Positions 44,124 to 56,001 of a DNA stretch of 64,000 nt are shown here, piece by piece. Under the pieces are notes generated by a model. That model was not told where the DNA came from, ran no database searches, and saw only the letters and a program-made list of their open reading frames with translations. Positions within the stretch are counted from its first letter, which is position 1, and the number at the start of each line of letters is the position of its first letter. Source of the stretch: Termitomyces sp. T153 (Eukaryota > Basidiomycota > Agaricomycetes > Agaricales > Lyophyllaceae); the NCBI GenBank assembly GCA_018296165.2, contig JACKQL020000120.1:62001-126000 (forward strand), written 5' to 3'. Made by a program: the position numbers and the translations under genes.

Positions 44124-45080
44124 TCACCAGACAACGAGCGGATGGATATTCAGATACATCCTCTGTATAGCATATTTGTTCAAGAAGCTATCATTACAGG
44201 AGGCTGCAAAAGCTGATGTAGATGCATGAAAGTGATAGACTCCATTGAGAACAGCATTTGAAAAAGTGTGATCAACCCAAGTATATTGTCCAACTTGATA
44301 CTTTGCTGAGTTCAAGTACAATTTGTTATAAGAAGATACCAATGAATTTTCATCTTGATCATTAATAATACTTTCATGATCTGCATAATACAATGTATTA
44401 CATTCTTTACATTTCTTAGACAAAACATATGCAGTCTCCATTGGTTTTCCAAGTTGCATTAATGTAACCTGAGAAATATCATAAGTTTGAGAGTTTTGAA
44501 GAAGTGACATATAGTTGCATTTCAACATTTCATATTTTATTGACTATGGGCATATTGAAAGTGCTAGTTGAATAATTGAATCATCAATTGGATAACACTT
44601 TTTTTTGCAGTTTCCTTTGGAGTCAAAGGGTTTCAACTTTGATAAACTTATAGATGCATTCAATTTGAGTAAAATTACATCTGTGCTCTTAAACTTTGTT
44701 TTATACTTCTCTGCTTCATCTGGTTGAAGAAGGCTATTAGCAGCCTTTGATTTCACTTGCTCTTATAAAGCACAAACTAAGGCATTCATCTATCCTGTTA
44801 CACTAGCTCTTTTTTCTTTAGAACTCCTTTAAATCTGTTATTTGGTGTGCAGATTCAATAGATTAGAATTACTTGGCAAGTTGAATAAGATTGTTAAGAC
44901 TGAAGCCAGTATAATGTTAGGATTATGTTGAAATGGAGCAGCAACAATAGTAGGTAGGAAAATGAGAGTAATAGGCATCCAATAGAAACATAGAAATCTA
45001 TTTGTAAGAGCAGCAAAAGTAGCCATCAACTTCAGTATAGAAATATATAGTGCTGAAATTTGAATCAGAACATTGAGCAA
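44124..45080 (-). pseudogene. Cysteine-cluster protein associated with KDZ transposons (CxC5-like)
   Basis: Three frames in order: 45080-44838 (N-terminal hydrophobic-rich part starting MLNVLIQISALYISILKLMA), 44756-44544 (KLKPFDSKGNCKKKCYPIDD) and 44528-44124 (SQVTLMQLGKPMETAYVLSK, KKCKECNTLYYADHES, YLNSAKYQVGQYTWVDHTFS, NAVLNGVYHFHASTSAF). The C-x2-C, YYADHE and VD-TFS-AV-N-Y-FHAS pattern resembles the CxC5 proteins found with Kyakuja-Dileera-Zisupton transposons in agarics. It is broken by stops and cut at 44120. AT-rich codons only. Confidence 0.5.
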
Positions 45081-45129
45081 ATTATATATTGAATTAAATT
45101 TGTCTCATTACAATCAAGTTCTATTTAGA

Positions 45130-46430
45130 AATTATTATTTATGCTATTGCTTGTGACTCTTCTTCTTTTCTTTACTTTTATTTTTGCTTTTACCAGAATT
45201 CTTAGACTTTCTCTTATTCTTTTAACCACAATTAGAGACACCTTCATCAACATCTACTTCATTTTCCATCTCTTTTATTACTTCACTCAAAACTCCAATG
45301 CTTAAATGCTTACTTTCTTAAATTTTCAAATCTTTTGAGCCAAGAAACAGTTTGTGGATAGCAATAAGCATTACCAAAAGTTGCACAGTAATATTTATGA
45401 TAAGTAGACTTGGCAAAGAACACTTCAACTACCTCTTCAATAGTTGGTTTCTAAAGTATATGTCATCAATAAGTAGAAAAACAAAAACAATTACTAGATA
45501 TATTTGGTATTTTCAAGTTCTATCTTCAATCATTGAATTGAGCTTTTTCAGAGCATCCTGAAGTGCCTCATACTTGGCAAAAGCATATCAAAAGCCACAT
45601 TTGAAACAAATAAAAAGAGAAGTAGAGATTTTTAAAGTAGTGATAAGAAGATACTGATTTTCACTCATACTTCCAGCAATGTTAGTAGAGAGTGTGCTTG
45701 ATTTAATAGTTAAAGATAGAGCAAAGAGAGCAGCTAAATCTGGAGTGTTAAAACCAGAGAATATAAAAGAATTATTGATTATAAGATTATCTGCATGTAA
45801 AGCAGTTGAGAGCTACTTATAATTGTTGAGAAGCCAGTCAACACATATTTAAAACTACTTTGTCATATTTTTTTTCAGAACTCAGTCACTATTATCACCA
45901 ACATAAATATGATAATTTGCTTCTAAAGATCAAAATCAAAATTAAAACCAAATCAAATGAATATATAGAACTGAACATACTTGAGATAGGAGAGTATTGA
46001 TCACTTAAATTCTTCAAAACCTCTCTAAGTCAATTTTAAATTGATTGTTGAATAACAGAGGGTTCTTATCATCTTGTTTCATAATTTTATATAAGTACAC
46101 TTTGCTTTGAAGTGGAGCTTAAAATGCATCATTTTGGTGCTGACTCAGGTGATCAAGATCACTAATATTAACAAAATTTTCAGCAGCATATCTTTAATTA
46201 ATACTTTCAGTAGCACAAAAAATTTTTTAGAAGTCAACTGATGATATACTATAACTAGTAGAGGGCTCAACAGAATGAGAAGTTGCAAAACTATGAATTA
46301 TGAACAGCTGAAGGACTTTGTTGACTTTGAAAAAGCCAACACTAGAGGCTCTAGGCTTCTTAGCATTATTTTGAATTTTATGTGATAGAGTAGTGGGCAC
46401 ATGCCCTTTACTCTTTATTTCTTGCTCTTC
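45130..46430 (-). pseudogene. Unrecognised AT-rich coding remnant with Lys-rich tail
   Basis: Minus-strand pieces in order include RASSVGFFKVNKVLQLF (about 46340), STNIAGSMSENQYLLITTLK (about 45650), EALQDALKKLNSMIEDRT (about 45550), EEVVEVFFAKSTYHKYYCAT (about 45400) and an end EVIKEMENEVDVDEGV followed by a Lys/Ser-rich tail (KSKNSGKSKNKSKEKKKS) to about 45135. Long consistent stretches interrupted by single stops indicate a decayed gene. I cannot assign a family. It lies upstream of, and in the same direction as, the cysteine-cluster gene. Confidence 0.35.
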
Positions 46431-46439
46431 ATCTTAAAA

Positions 46440-46739
46440 ATATATTGTAATTTAAATATTCTGAGAGTATGTCTAATATTTAGCAAGCAATATATTATAG
46501 TCTGAATATTATAAGAGAAGTTTGAAATATTTAGCAAAAAATATTTATAGCTTCAACATTATAACAATGCATCAAAATAAACAGTAAAAAATATAATAAA
46601 ATGTGTCTCACAACAAGAAGTTTGTAGTTTGAATATTATGAAAGCAGTTTAATATATTCAGTAGAAAATGTATTATAATTTAAATATAATACAAAATATA
46701 ATTAAACAGCAAAAAGTATATTATTAATTGTATCAAAAT
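46440..46739. repeat. Degenerate tandem repeat, about 60-80 bp period
   Basis: Roughly four degraded units of the type gaatattatgaaagcagttt...atattcagtagaaaatgtatt. No coding potential. It adjoins the left tandem array of the AT-rich unit. Confidence 0.45.
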
Positions 46740-47545
46740 GTGTAACAAGTTGAAACAACTGCTGCACATTAGATAGTAGCTTTTATAATTTTGATGAAAC
46801 TATAATAGTTAAGTAAACTAAGTTATTCATAAAACTTATTTCATTGAGCCAACATTTTTAAAAAACAACTTGAACCAATTGCTTCAAACAACTATTGTAA
46901 GTGAAATGTTGGCTTTTATACAATGTGAAAACATCGATTTATTATAGATGAAACACTAGCAACTATGACATTAAGATTCTTCAGAAAAGGCAAGATGATC
47001 CAGATGATTTTTTCATTATAATGAACATTTTTTTAAGAAAACCAACTTGAAACAGCTGCTGTATATTAAAAATTGGCCTTTCTGCAATTTGAAAACATTA
47101 ATTTATTACAGATAAAACACTAGCAACTATGACATTAGGATTTTTCAGTGAAGAAAAAATGATCAAAATAATTTTTTCATCATAATGTTGTCTAAAAGGT
47201 TTAGGTTTCTGTCTCAGCTTTTTTTTGATCAAATAATGCAAAACTTTATTATGGACTAGCATTTCATTCTTTTATCATAATAAACATTGTTATATGTTAA
47301 AAGTTGGCCTTTCTGCAGATAAAACATTAGCAATTATGATATTAGGATTTTTTAGTGAAGGAAAAATAAGCAACATAATTTTTTTATCATAATAAACATT
47401 GCTATATGTTAAAAGTTGGCCTTTCTGCAGATGAAACACTAGCAATTATGACATCAGGATTTTTCAGTGTAGGAAAGATGAGCAAAATAATTCTTTTATT
47501 ATAATGAACATTGCTGTATGTTAAAAGTTGGCCTTTCTGCTGTTT
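46740..47545. repeat. Left tandem array of the AT-rich unit
   Basis: At least four copies of a roughly 110-bp unit whose core is gataaaacactagcaactat...ggatttttcagtg...gttaaaagttggcctttctgc. One copy contains an extra about 95-bp segment (47187-47281, gtctaaaaggtttaggtttc...). The same units, in reverse complement and with the same extra segment, occur at 55095-55575. Together they form a large inverted pair of arrays. Confidence 0.7.
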
Positions 47546-47896
47546 AAATGTTGCTTGATGGTCTCAAAATCCCCCCTCTTCTTTATACCACCCTACTCAT
47601 GCACAGACCACAGTACTCTAAGCATGCTTCTGTTGTCATTCCAGTCTCTCATTTAACTAATGCTAATGATTCTTGTAGTTCCACATGCTAAGCAAAGGTT
47701 TAGTCTGTCTCTCTTACTCATTTTCTGTTTCTTCTTTCTCCAACTCCCTCTCTAACTACCTTCCTATCCTCCTTAGATTCAGTCATAGATCAAATTGTAT
47801 ATGCAGCTCAAGAGAAGGAAGTGCTTATTAGGCTAGGAAGGGCAGGGGAGTGCTTTCTTGGCATCAGTCAGGAAGTCACCAATCCAAGTTGGCACT
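47546..47896. other. Unassigned stretch left of MITE copy 2
   Basis: No gene supported. GC rises slightly relative to the array. A short + frame starting at 47821 mainly reads through the MITE and is not considered a gene. Confidence 0.25.
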
Positions 47897-48099
47897 CACT
47901 GTGGGCACCAGAAATTGTTTCCCTTGGAAAAAGGGAAAAAGAAACATGTTATGCCATTTCTTTGTTAGCTTTTTATTATGGAAAAAGTCATTTTCCATTG
48001 TCTAATGCTTTTTCCCCCATGAAATATGTGCATTAGCAATGGCATAACATATTTATTTTGTACTTTTCCCAAGAGAAACAACTTCTGGTGCCTGCAGTA
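47897..48099. mobile_element. CACTG MITE, copy 2 (203 bp)
   Basis: Left end CACTGTGGGCACCAGAAATT; the right end, reverse-complemented, reads TACTGCAGGCACCAGAAGTT. Flanked by the 3-bp duplication act (47894-47896 and 48100-48102), the size expected for CACTA-type elements. Same length and strong similarity along the whole unit to copy 1 at 20823-21025. Non-coding and self-complementary. Confidence 0.8.
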
Positions 48100-49727
48100 A
48101 CTGCCACCTTATTAGACAAGTGTGGCCATCACAGCAATTGTTGTAATTGATCACTGAAATGAGTGACTTTCAATCCTTTTTGCTTGCTGTGCTGCTGAAA
48201 CATCTTTTTCTTAGTGTTATTTCAGGATCATTGGTGTATTGGTAAGTTTCTTTCCTGCCTACATTTTTTGACATTTCTATTGCTTATAGTTTTCAGCAAT
48301 TCTTTTTTGTTTTATTCATTGAGTAGGCACTTTTTATATTGTTGTCTCTTTTGATGAGAGATGGCATAACAATGAGAAGGCCTAATATATTGCAGTTGAC
48401 CTGTCATGAGAAGCATCTAATATATAAAACTGATTGTATGACCTGGTGGAAGAAGCTGGATTGCTTATTATTTTTCCAACTGATTAATGTCCAAGATTGT
48501 TCTGAATTTTTGTCTTATCCTTAATGGTATTTATGCTTAATCCAGGCTTTCTTTGTCAATAAAGAGTGTATATCTATGAGACTGTCCTGTTACAAATAGA
48601 AATTATATCATAATTGTTATTAATACTCATACAAAAGAATAAATAGTGCCTGCCAGATCTTTTGATGCACAGGGCCATCTATATCTGTTCATCTACTCTG
48701 TTGTTCAAGTCACCACTACTCAACTACTCAATGACCAATTTAATTAATGAAGCAAAGCACTTATACTAGACTGATATCTGAATCATATGTACTTACTGGT
48801 ATTTTACATCAAGCAATACAAGCAATGCAAAAATAGTCAAAGTTACAATCTAAAATAAGGTTGGTTGCATCCTACAGACTAGAAATTTTAAATTTTATGT
48901 AGTTAAAATGCATCTATGAAAAGAAACAAGAAATAAACATTTACCTGTCTTTGAAAATAAATCTTGGTTTTCCCTACCTGGAGTCCATTATATTGATTGT
49001 CTTCTTTCTCTTTACCAACCATTGTTTCTTCAGAAGGGTATAGTTAACATCTATATCTTGCAATTGAAATAACTTGATTGCATGCTTTACAGCCATGAAC
49101 TTAACTTCTTCTTGGCTGACTTGACCATGCTAGACCTTGATCATTCAACACTCCTCCTTCTTGTTCACCAACACAATACACCTCACCTTGCCCTTTTCCT
49201 AACTGGGGCTATAGTTCTTTCCTGAAGCATGGTATAGAAAATTGGCAACTATATATTGAGTACAGAGTCCTCAAAGAACTCCATTCTTTTATAAGATAAT
49301 GTATGGAGGTTTTGTTTGTAGCTGGCATGAGTGAGAGCTTCAATCAGGAGGCTTTTTTGTTTGAAGGTATATCCCAGAATACATTTGACATGGGTGAGCT
49401 AAGATAGATACTCATCTTTTTGACAGGCTGCTGGAATACAGCTTCACTATAATCTTAATGGACAGGATAAAAATTCCCTTTGTTTGCCAGTAGTTAGAAT
49501 ACAAAATATATGTGTGTAATTATCTAGTGTTACTCACCTTTGTTTGTCAGTAGTTAGAATGAGTAAATGAAAGTGAGAAGGAAAACCTTTTTGAGCTGGC
49601 CCTCACATGAGTGTATTGCAACAATTGTTGATGTACTGCTTTGTATGATGCAAGAGTGAGACTTGCATCATTGAATGTCATAAGTTGTCATTAAGCTTAC
49701 ACCCCTCCTCTCTCTAAAAATTTCTTT
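48100..49727. other. Unassigned AT-rich region
   Basis: No gene supported. A short duplicated word (tttgtttg(c/t)cagtagttagaat) occurs at 49478-49500 and 49538-49560. The remainder is simple AT-rich sequence with short frames only. Confidence 0.2.
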
Positions 49728-51290
49728 TTGGCCACCATGTCATCCTGCCTCATTTCAGGCCTCCCACATATTCAGTGCCTTGCAATCATCCAACTCCAAA
49801 CAAGACAGCCACTTGTCATGCTCTGGGAGGAAACCAAGTCAATGCACAAGGTATTATCATCCATGGCCACACCTGTGTTTGTCAATTATTTTGTCAATGA
49901 CTTGGTGGTCAGTAGCTCCATCTTTCCTCATTACAGGGCCCAGGCAGGTGTATTCTCTGTTGGGGAACATTGCAGAGTTGTTAGGGATGTGGCACTTGAG
50001 CAAACTTGCATGGAAAGTGGGGAAGGTATGTTTCTTATTGCTGGGTAGCATCACTATTGAAATTATGATTGATTGTCTTCTTTGTCTAATCAATCTGGCT
50101 GTTGAAGAAAAGAATTTCTTCATGATCCTTAACCCCAACAGAGAGTTTCAGAGGTATGCTTATTCTAAATATTTTTATTTTTTCAAGTACTAATGATTTC
50201 ATTTCTAGAGTGGCAAGGAATGACTCAGTTGTTTTTTTTAGAGATGGAATAAAAAAAGAAGTCATGTTTGCTTTACTTTATTGCTTTGTTGGAGAAGATG
50301 ATACCTGTTCTAAGTACCTCACTGATAAGAGAGGGGGCTTTGGAACTTTAAAATGTATCACTTCTTTTTACATTGGAACTCTCTCCTGCTTGTCTTAGTG
50401 ATTTGGCATGTTTGGGGGCTACTTGTGCCTTAACTTTTTTATTTGGACAATCTCCTCCTTATGTTTCACCTGCTCTCATTCTTTTTGTGATTTATAACTT
50501 TGATCTTAGCTGCTTCACACCTTTATTGTGAGAGAATGGTTTTTTCTTCTCAGAAAAAAAATTCTAGACTGGTTTATTCTGAGAACTGCAGAAATAGCAA
50601 GAACTCCACAATTCATTTTTCCCTTTGGTACCTATCATGACTCTCATGTGCACTTCTTATTCCAATTTGTTATGACACCTTTTCTAATCATTTTTCTTTT
50701 AGCCAAGCATCTATGATCCACAAGATGAGAGGATGCATCAGACTATTGCTATCAAGATGCTTTACAAGACCCTCATTGGCAATGATTGTTATTGTTCTCA
50801 AGAGATTAAAGCCTTTGCTAGTGAGTTTGATTTCTCTTGCAGAAATGGCTTTTCTTTCAAGAAAGTATGTACACATTGAGATTAGACATTTTTTGCTTTT
50901 AATGGTTTTCCAAATCTTAAGAGTTTTTGAGGGAGGTCCAAAAGCATTTTTTACCTTGGTGATCATTTCCAATATTACAATACATTAGTCTCTTTTGCAA
51001 TATCTTTCTATTTATTCTAAGCCTAGCTTAATATCTCAACTAAGAAAAGCTACTGATAATCCAACTCTCACTTTTTGTCATTTGATAGAATTATTTCTTC
51101 AAGGTACAGGAGCTCCTTGTGCCTTTCATCTTGAGGCCTTAAAAGAACTCTCTCCTGATTTTATTTATTTCTCTCAAATTGACAATTCAAAGTTTAGAAG
51201 TAAAATATTTCTTTGGGCTATTACAGGATCTCCTTTATTAGATTTGAAAGAAAATATTCAGATATGCCTTCAATGTGTTTTTTTTTAAGC
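49728..51290 (+). pseudogene. Unrecognised element-borne coding remnant
   Basis: Plus-strand frames switch repeatedly: LVMLWEETKSMHKVLSSMA (49810), AVEEKNFFMILNPNREFQRY (50100), PQDERMHQTIAIKMLYKTLI and SQEIKAFASEFDFSCRNGFS (50715-50860), then LIELFLQGTGAPCAFHLEAL, LSPDFIYFSQIDNSKFRSK and IFLWAITGSPLLDLKEN (51080-51260). The last blocks have the look of a conserved agaric protein family of unknown function found near transposons, but I cannot name it. Several changes may be introns rather than frameshifts. Confidence 0.35.
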
Positions 51291-51639
51291 TTGCTTCATG
51301 ATAATATTTACTTTCATTTTAAATATTTGTAATAGGAGATAATGACATTAGCTATATCCAGCATGAGTTTTTTAGACCATGAATAGTAGCTAATGGAGTT
51401 ATTACTTGTTTTAAGACCATATGGTTTCCTGTCTCTTATGTTTGTAAACTAGCTCAAAAAGTCTACTAGGAGGAGGATGAGCCAGGATCTTTTTGTCAAG
51501 CTTTTGATGACTGGTTTTTTTTTCTCAATTACTTCTTGTTATTGGAGATTATAGTATGACATAATTAATTTTGCTACTTGTATTTGCTTTGATATTTTTC
51601 TTCATTTGATCATGAATCTTCAATTTATTCCAGGCTTTT
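51291..51639. other. Unassigned AT-rich sequence
   Basis: No gene supported; possibly the 3' part of the plus-strand remnant, without recognisable motif. Confidence 0.2.
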
Positions 51640-51950
51640 CTTGCTTGAATATTTAACATATTCATTTTTATTTGAACTTTCACTTTTTATATCAAATTTT
51701 TTGTTTTCCTTGCTCTCTTTTTGACTGAATATTCAACACATTCATGCCTTTCTACATCTGGATATTCAACTTATCCTATCCTTTTCTTGCTTGAATATTC
51801 AACTTATTCATGCCTATTTGAACTTGTATTTTCTATATTGATTCCTTTCTTTCCCTTGCTTTCTTTTTGACTGGATATTCAACTCATTCATACTTTTCTA
51901 CATCTAAATATTTAATCTAATCATAGAATGTGATTGATTCCTTCTTCATA
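51640..51950. repeat. Composite tandem repeat with gaatattcaacttattcatgcc core
   Basis: About five copies of a (t)gaatattcaac(t/a)(t/c)attcat core, arranged in two larger units of roughly 146 bp that both include ccttgctttctttttgactg. No coding potential. It may be a subterminal or intergenic repeat of the AT-rich unit. Confidence 0.5.
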
Positions 51951-53160
51951 CTTGATTTGATATAGACATAGTTAATCTGTTCAGAGTTTGCTATTTGTCT
52001 AAAATCAATCTAGTTATAGTAAAGTACTTAGTTATAATAAAGATCAATTGGCTTTAATCTTTTCTTTGATATGATTCCAACCATTGCAATTGACAATCCA
52101 AAATTTTTCTTGTTGATCACTATGGACAACCTAAAGAACTCCTTAATCAGTTGAAGTGTAAATTGAAATGAGTAACATGGCAAGAGTGAAATATAAAGGC
52201 AATCACAGGAGCCAAGTCAATAACTAAACCCAGTTCACAAAGACAAAGCCCTCCTATTGCCAAAAGGTATGACAATACAGAGTATTAGATCTTCAAAATC
52301 TCTATATTCATTAGTTGCCACACAAAAATTTATAACAAAACCTCCAAATGGATATGCAGAGCTTCTAGTGTCCAAGGGTAGCTCTTGAACATAAATTTTT
52401 ATTTCATCATACTCCTCAGGTAAATGATGTTGGAGCTAATATTTACAAGTCAGGAAACTAGTCATCTGCTTAAAAACATAGCACACATTTTCCTTTACAA
52501 AATCAAATAACCTTTGAAGGAATTCTGACATGATGTCATCTTCTTCTAAGTCTTCTTGGAGGTTGCCCCTCATACTCTTTCTATGGAGATAATAAGGATG
52601 AAATTCTGTTCAAGCTCCAGTTTTCTATGAAAAAATCTTACACAGCTTGTGATCTCTAATAATTTAACTTACTTGTTCAGCATAGTGATTGTAAAATGAA
52701 TAATGATGAGACATATAAATCATAGCCAGCTTTGTTTGAATCAGCATCAACAAAGAGATTGGAGAAAACTGTTTGTATCATAGATATAAGTTCTTGATTG
52801 TAACTTAGTTCAAGAATAGGAAAATGAATAAGGAGTCCCATGAATTGAGATTCAGCATCCTGAATAAGAAGGATTTTTCTTGAAAGTAGATATAAATACA
52901 GATAAGAATTTGGCTATCAGAAAACATACCCTTAACATATATCTTAAGTTCAAATGAATATAATGTCCATGTCCTTTATGTTCAGAACTTGAAAATTAGA
53001 AGACAAGTAAATTCATAAAAGATCTGGCACATTGAATTGTTATTAACTTACTTGAGCTTTGAGATCTTCTGAACTTTCAGCCATGGGAGCTTTTTCAACT
53101 AAAGCATGCTGTTGAGAAGTCTAGCTTTTTTACTCTTTTTTGGAAATGGAATAAGCCTCT
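51951..53160. other. Unassigned AT-rich region
   Basis: No gene supported. The minus strand may contain further pieces of the decayed gene seen to the right, but I could not recognise continuous segments. Confidence 0.2.
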
Positions 53161-54707
53161 TTGACAAATCAATTGGAAGAATGGATTATAACAGTCTTTT
53201 CAACAAGGAAAGGAGAATCTGACAGGAAAGAGAAAAGAGCTCTGCAACAGAAGAGAAATCCCATTGAGAGGATAGAGGAGGCAGTGGAAAATAACTTGAG
53301 CATGGTTAGAATGTTTGAATATTATGAAGAGAAAAAAATCCATACTTTTTTGCAAGTGAGTTTAAAAAGGCTTGAGCTTTCTCACATTTAAGTTTGACAC
53401 TATAAGTAGAAAAAGGCAAAAGAATAGTAGGAAAGTTGATAGGCCTAATGTTCAAAATAGCTGGTATCAAAAAATCTCTGATGAGGTTTTCAGTTTGATT
53501 GTCTAATGCACTTTATTATTATATATGTGATTTGGAGAATGAATTTCATACCTTAAAAATTTTATAAGGAAAAGCCAACACTATAAATGTCTTCATTGAC
53601 AGAACCCACTCTACTAATAATCATAATTCTTATATCCAAAGTAGCAATCAAAAGAAGAATATGTGGAATGTCTAATTGTGCTATAAGAAAATTGATTATA
53701 TGTCCAGAAAAAGTTATGATACAACTTGCAGCAGCTAAATATGCCAATCTGTTGCTAGCTGATATTCAATCTGAAAATTTTTTGATTGTTATTTGAGCAG
53801 ATTGGATGATATCCTTATTATGAATATTAAGGCCAATACACTTAAAGCTAAATAGATCCTTTTGAGAAAATGAATTGATAAATTAAATTAAAACTTACTA
53901 TTTAACAACTGCATGTAGTTGAAGAAGAGAGACCATATACTAAAATGATTTGAGTCTAGACTGGTTTTTTATCACATGACAGTGGCAAGCCAAACAAGTT
54001 AGAAATTCCTTGGGTTTCTTCAAGTAAACAGGTAAGGTATCAGCAGTGTAAAAAATAGCTGCAGCTTCTAGGGATCTATTACTATTAGATGTCACTTCAT
54101 GGATGCTAGCAATAATAGAGAAGAGAGACTTTTAGTTGTCATTAAAAATAATTGTTGCTAGCTTGGCCACAATGAGACTGCCTCTAGAAATCAATTCAGG
54201 AGGAACACCACCATGAGAATATCTAAATAGTGCTCCCTTCTTATATTTAGAACTTCCTTCAGGATCCTCATAAGCCTCATCTCCATTGAATGTCTTTTCT
54301 ATTGCTTTTTTAGCAGCTGAAAATCCTTTTCCTTTTTTTATGTTTTTTCTCTCCATCATTTTTATTTTTTTTGGCTTTTTTAACTTTGGACTAGGTTTGA
54401 AACTGTTCTCATAATTATTGTTTTCAGGAAGGTCTTTTTTTTTTCTCTTTTTCTTATTAGAAAATGGCTTAGAAGAGCCAAATGAGAAGCAAGAGAGTGG
54501 TAGAGTCTGCTGCTTATCAAAAAATGGCTGAGGAGAGCTAGGAGAAGAGCAAAAGGGTAGTAGAGTCTGGTGCCTATTAAAAAATGACTTAAGAGAGCTA
54601 GAAAAAGAGCAAGAGGATAGTAGAGTATGTTCTTTATCAGAAGATGGCCTAAGAGAGGTGGAAAATGGTGTAGAAGAAGCAGAGAGCAGTAATGAGATAC
54701 CATCCAA
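53161..54707 (-). pseudogene. Unrecognised AT-rich gene with tandem Ser/Phe repeats
   Basis: Frame 54707-54132 starts with four degenerate repeats of about 21 residues (TPFSTSLRPSSDKEHTLLSS, SLKSFFNRHQTLLPFCSSPS, PQPFFDKQQTLPLSCFSFGS). It continues with a basic part (KPSPKLKKPKKIKMMERKN) and YKKGALFRYSHGGVPPELIS, RGSLIVAKLATI. The minus strand continues after a stop with SIIASIHEVTSNSNRSLEAA, LPVYLKKPKEFLTCLACHCH (about 53990-54070) and, at 53747-53562, LAAASCIITFSGHIINFLIA. The C-L-A-C-H-C group could bind zinc. Family unknown. Confidence 0.4.
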
Positions 54708-55094
54708 AAATAAAGATATTGGAAAGAATCAAGCTCTAAAGCTAAAAAATGAGAATGCATAGCAATCAGAACAGGAATCTCATTTAAAAAATAATAATAG
54801 ACCTGTTAAAGGTCATGTAAGAATTGAGGAAACAAAGATTAAGGAAGATAAATTTCCATGATTCACTATTTATTGATGTACAAGATTAAAAGTAATGAAA
54901 GTGTCAATGCATCAACTGTGAGACTAAATTTCCTTTTTTGCTAATTTAAATCATAAATTGACAACTTAAATTAATGACTCAAATTAGCAAAAAAGAATGT
55001 TGGTCTCACATCTTGCATCCAGGAGATACTAGCTCACAATTATAATATATCATAACCGATCATCCCAGACTCCTGCATTTCAAATATAGGTAAA
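54708..55094. other. Unassigned, with a local inverted repeat
   Basis: No gene supported. An inverted repeat lies at about 54918-55000: ctgtgagactaaatttcctt...ttgctaatttaaat against atttaaatta(atgactca)aattagcaaaaaagaatg...ctcacat. It could be a small fold-back. Confidence 0.3.
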
Positions 55095-55575
55095 AGAATT
55101 ATTTTGAACACTTGTTCTTCACTGAAAAATCCTGATGTCATAGTTGTTAATGTTTCATTTATAATAAATTAATTCAAACTGCATAAAGACCAACTTTTAA
55201 CATACAGCAGTTGTTTCAAGTTGTTTTTTTTTTAAATGTTCATTATAATAAAAGAATGAAATGCTAGTCCATAATAAAGTTTTGCATTTTTTAATCAAGA
55301 AAAAGCTGGGACAGAAACCCAAACCTTTTAGACAACATTATGATGAAAGAAATATTTTGATCATCTTTCCTTCACTGAAAAATCCTGATGTCATAGTTGC
55401 TAGTGTTTCATCTGTAATAAATTATTGTCTTCAAACTGCAGAAAGGCCAACTTTTAACATACAGCAATGTTCATTATAATCAAAGAATTATTTTGCTCAT
55501 CTTTCCTTTACTGAAAAATCCTGATGTCATGGTTGCTAGTGTTTCATCTATAATAAATTAATGTTTTTGGCATGC
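55095..55575. repeat. Right tandem array, inverted copy of 46740-47545
   Basis: Reverse-complement units of the 110-bp repeat with cores at about 55125, 55375 and 55510 (actgaaaaatcctgatgtcat). The about 95-bp extra segment is at 55250-55345. Unit order from outside to inside is the same on both sides, as in a long terminal inverted repeat made of tandem units. Confidence 0.7.
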
Positions 55576-55801
55576 AGCTCAGAACCTCCAGGGAGCAGAA
55601 AAGTTGTGTGATTTTGAGTGAATCTTGAGCCCTCAAACTTGTTAATTTGTAGTCATTGAGTAGGTCTCTAAGACAAACAAAAGCAAATAATTACATTTTT
55701 GCATCATCATTTAGAGACCATGTGACAGGTGCCAGGCAGGAACAAATAGCTCTTGGTTCCCTAATCCCCAGCTCACATGCTTGCTGACCCATGATGAGAT
55801 T
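55576..55801. other. Spacer between AT-rich unit and copia-3
   Basis: No gene supported. It ends with agatt next to the left copia LTR; this does not match the five bases at the right end of the element (acctg). Confidence 0.3.
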
Positions 55802-56001
55802 TGACATGCAATACTTTTGAATCTAAGTTGAAACAAGTATGCTGGGTAACAAAAGTAAGTTATAATAGGTATTGTAGCATAAAACTCTTACCTCAGTTCA
55901 CATGTGTCATACAAGTATAAACTGAGGCTTCACAAACAAAAGAAAAAATAACATAAGAGAGTGGCACAGCCAAACACACATGATACACTGTTAGGGGGCA
56001 A
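55802..56001 (-). repeat. Copia-3 3' LTR, U5-side part (CpG-free)
   Basis: Aligns with 61500-61760 except that one direct repeat with the degenerate hairpin copy (about 62 bp) is missing. It has no CpG where the right LTR has about a dozen; the corresponding bases are TG, CA or TA. The hairpin arms CCTCAGTT/AACTGAGG survive. Confidence 0.85.

Noticed and set aside
46440..47545. CRISPR-like array because of regular repeats
   Set aside because: Units are long (60-110 bp), degenerate, without spacers, and the context is a fungal transposon region.
47821..48036. Short + frame, and a similar one at 20729-20962
   Set aside because: Both read through copies of the same non-coding MITE, so their similarity reflects the repeat, not a protein.
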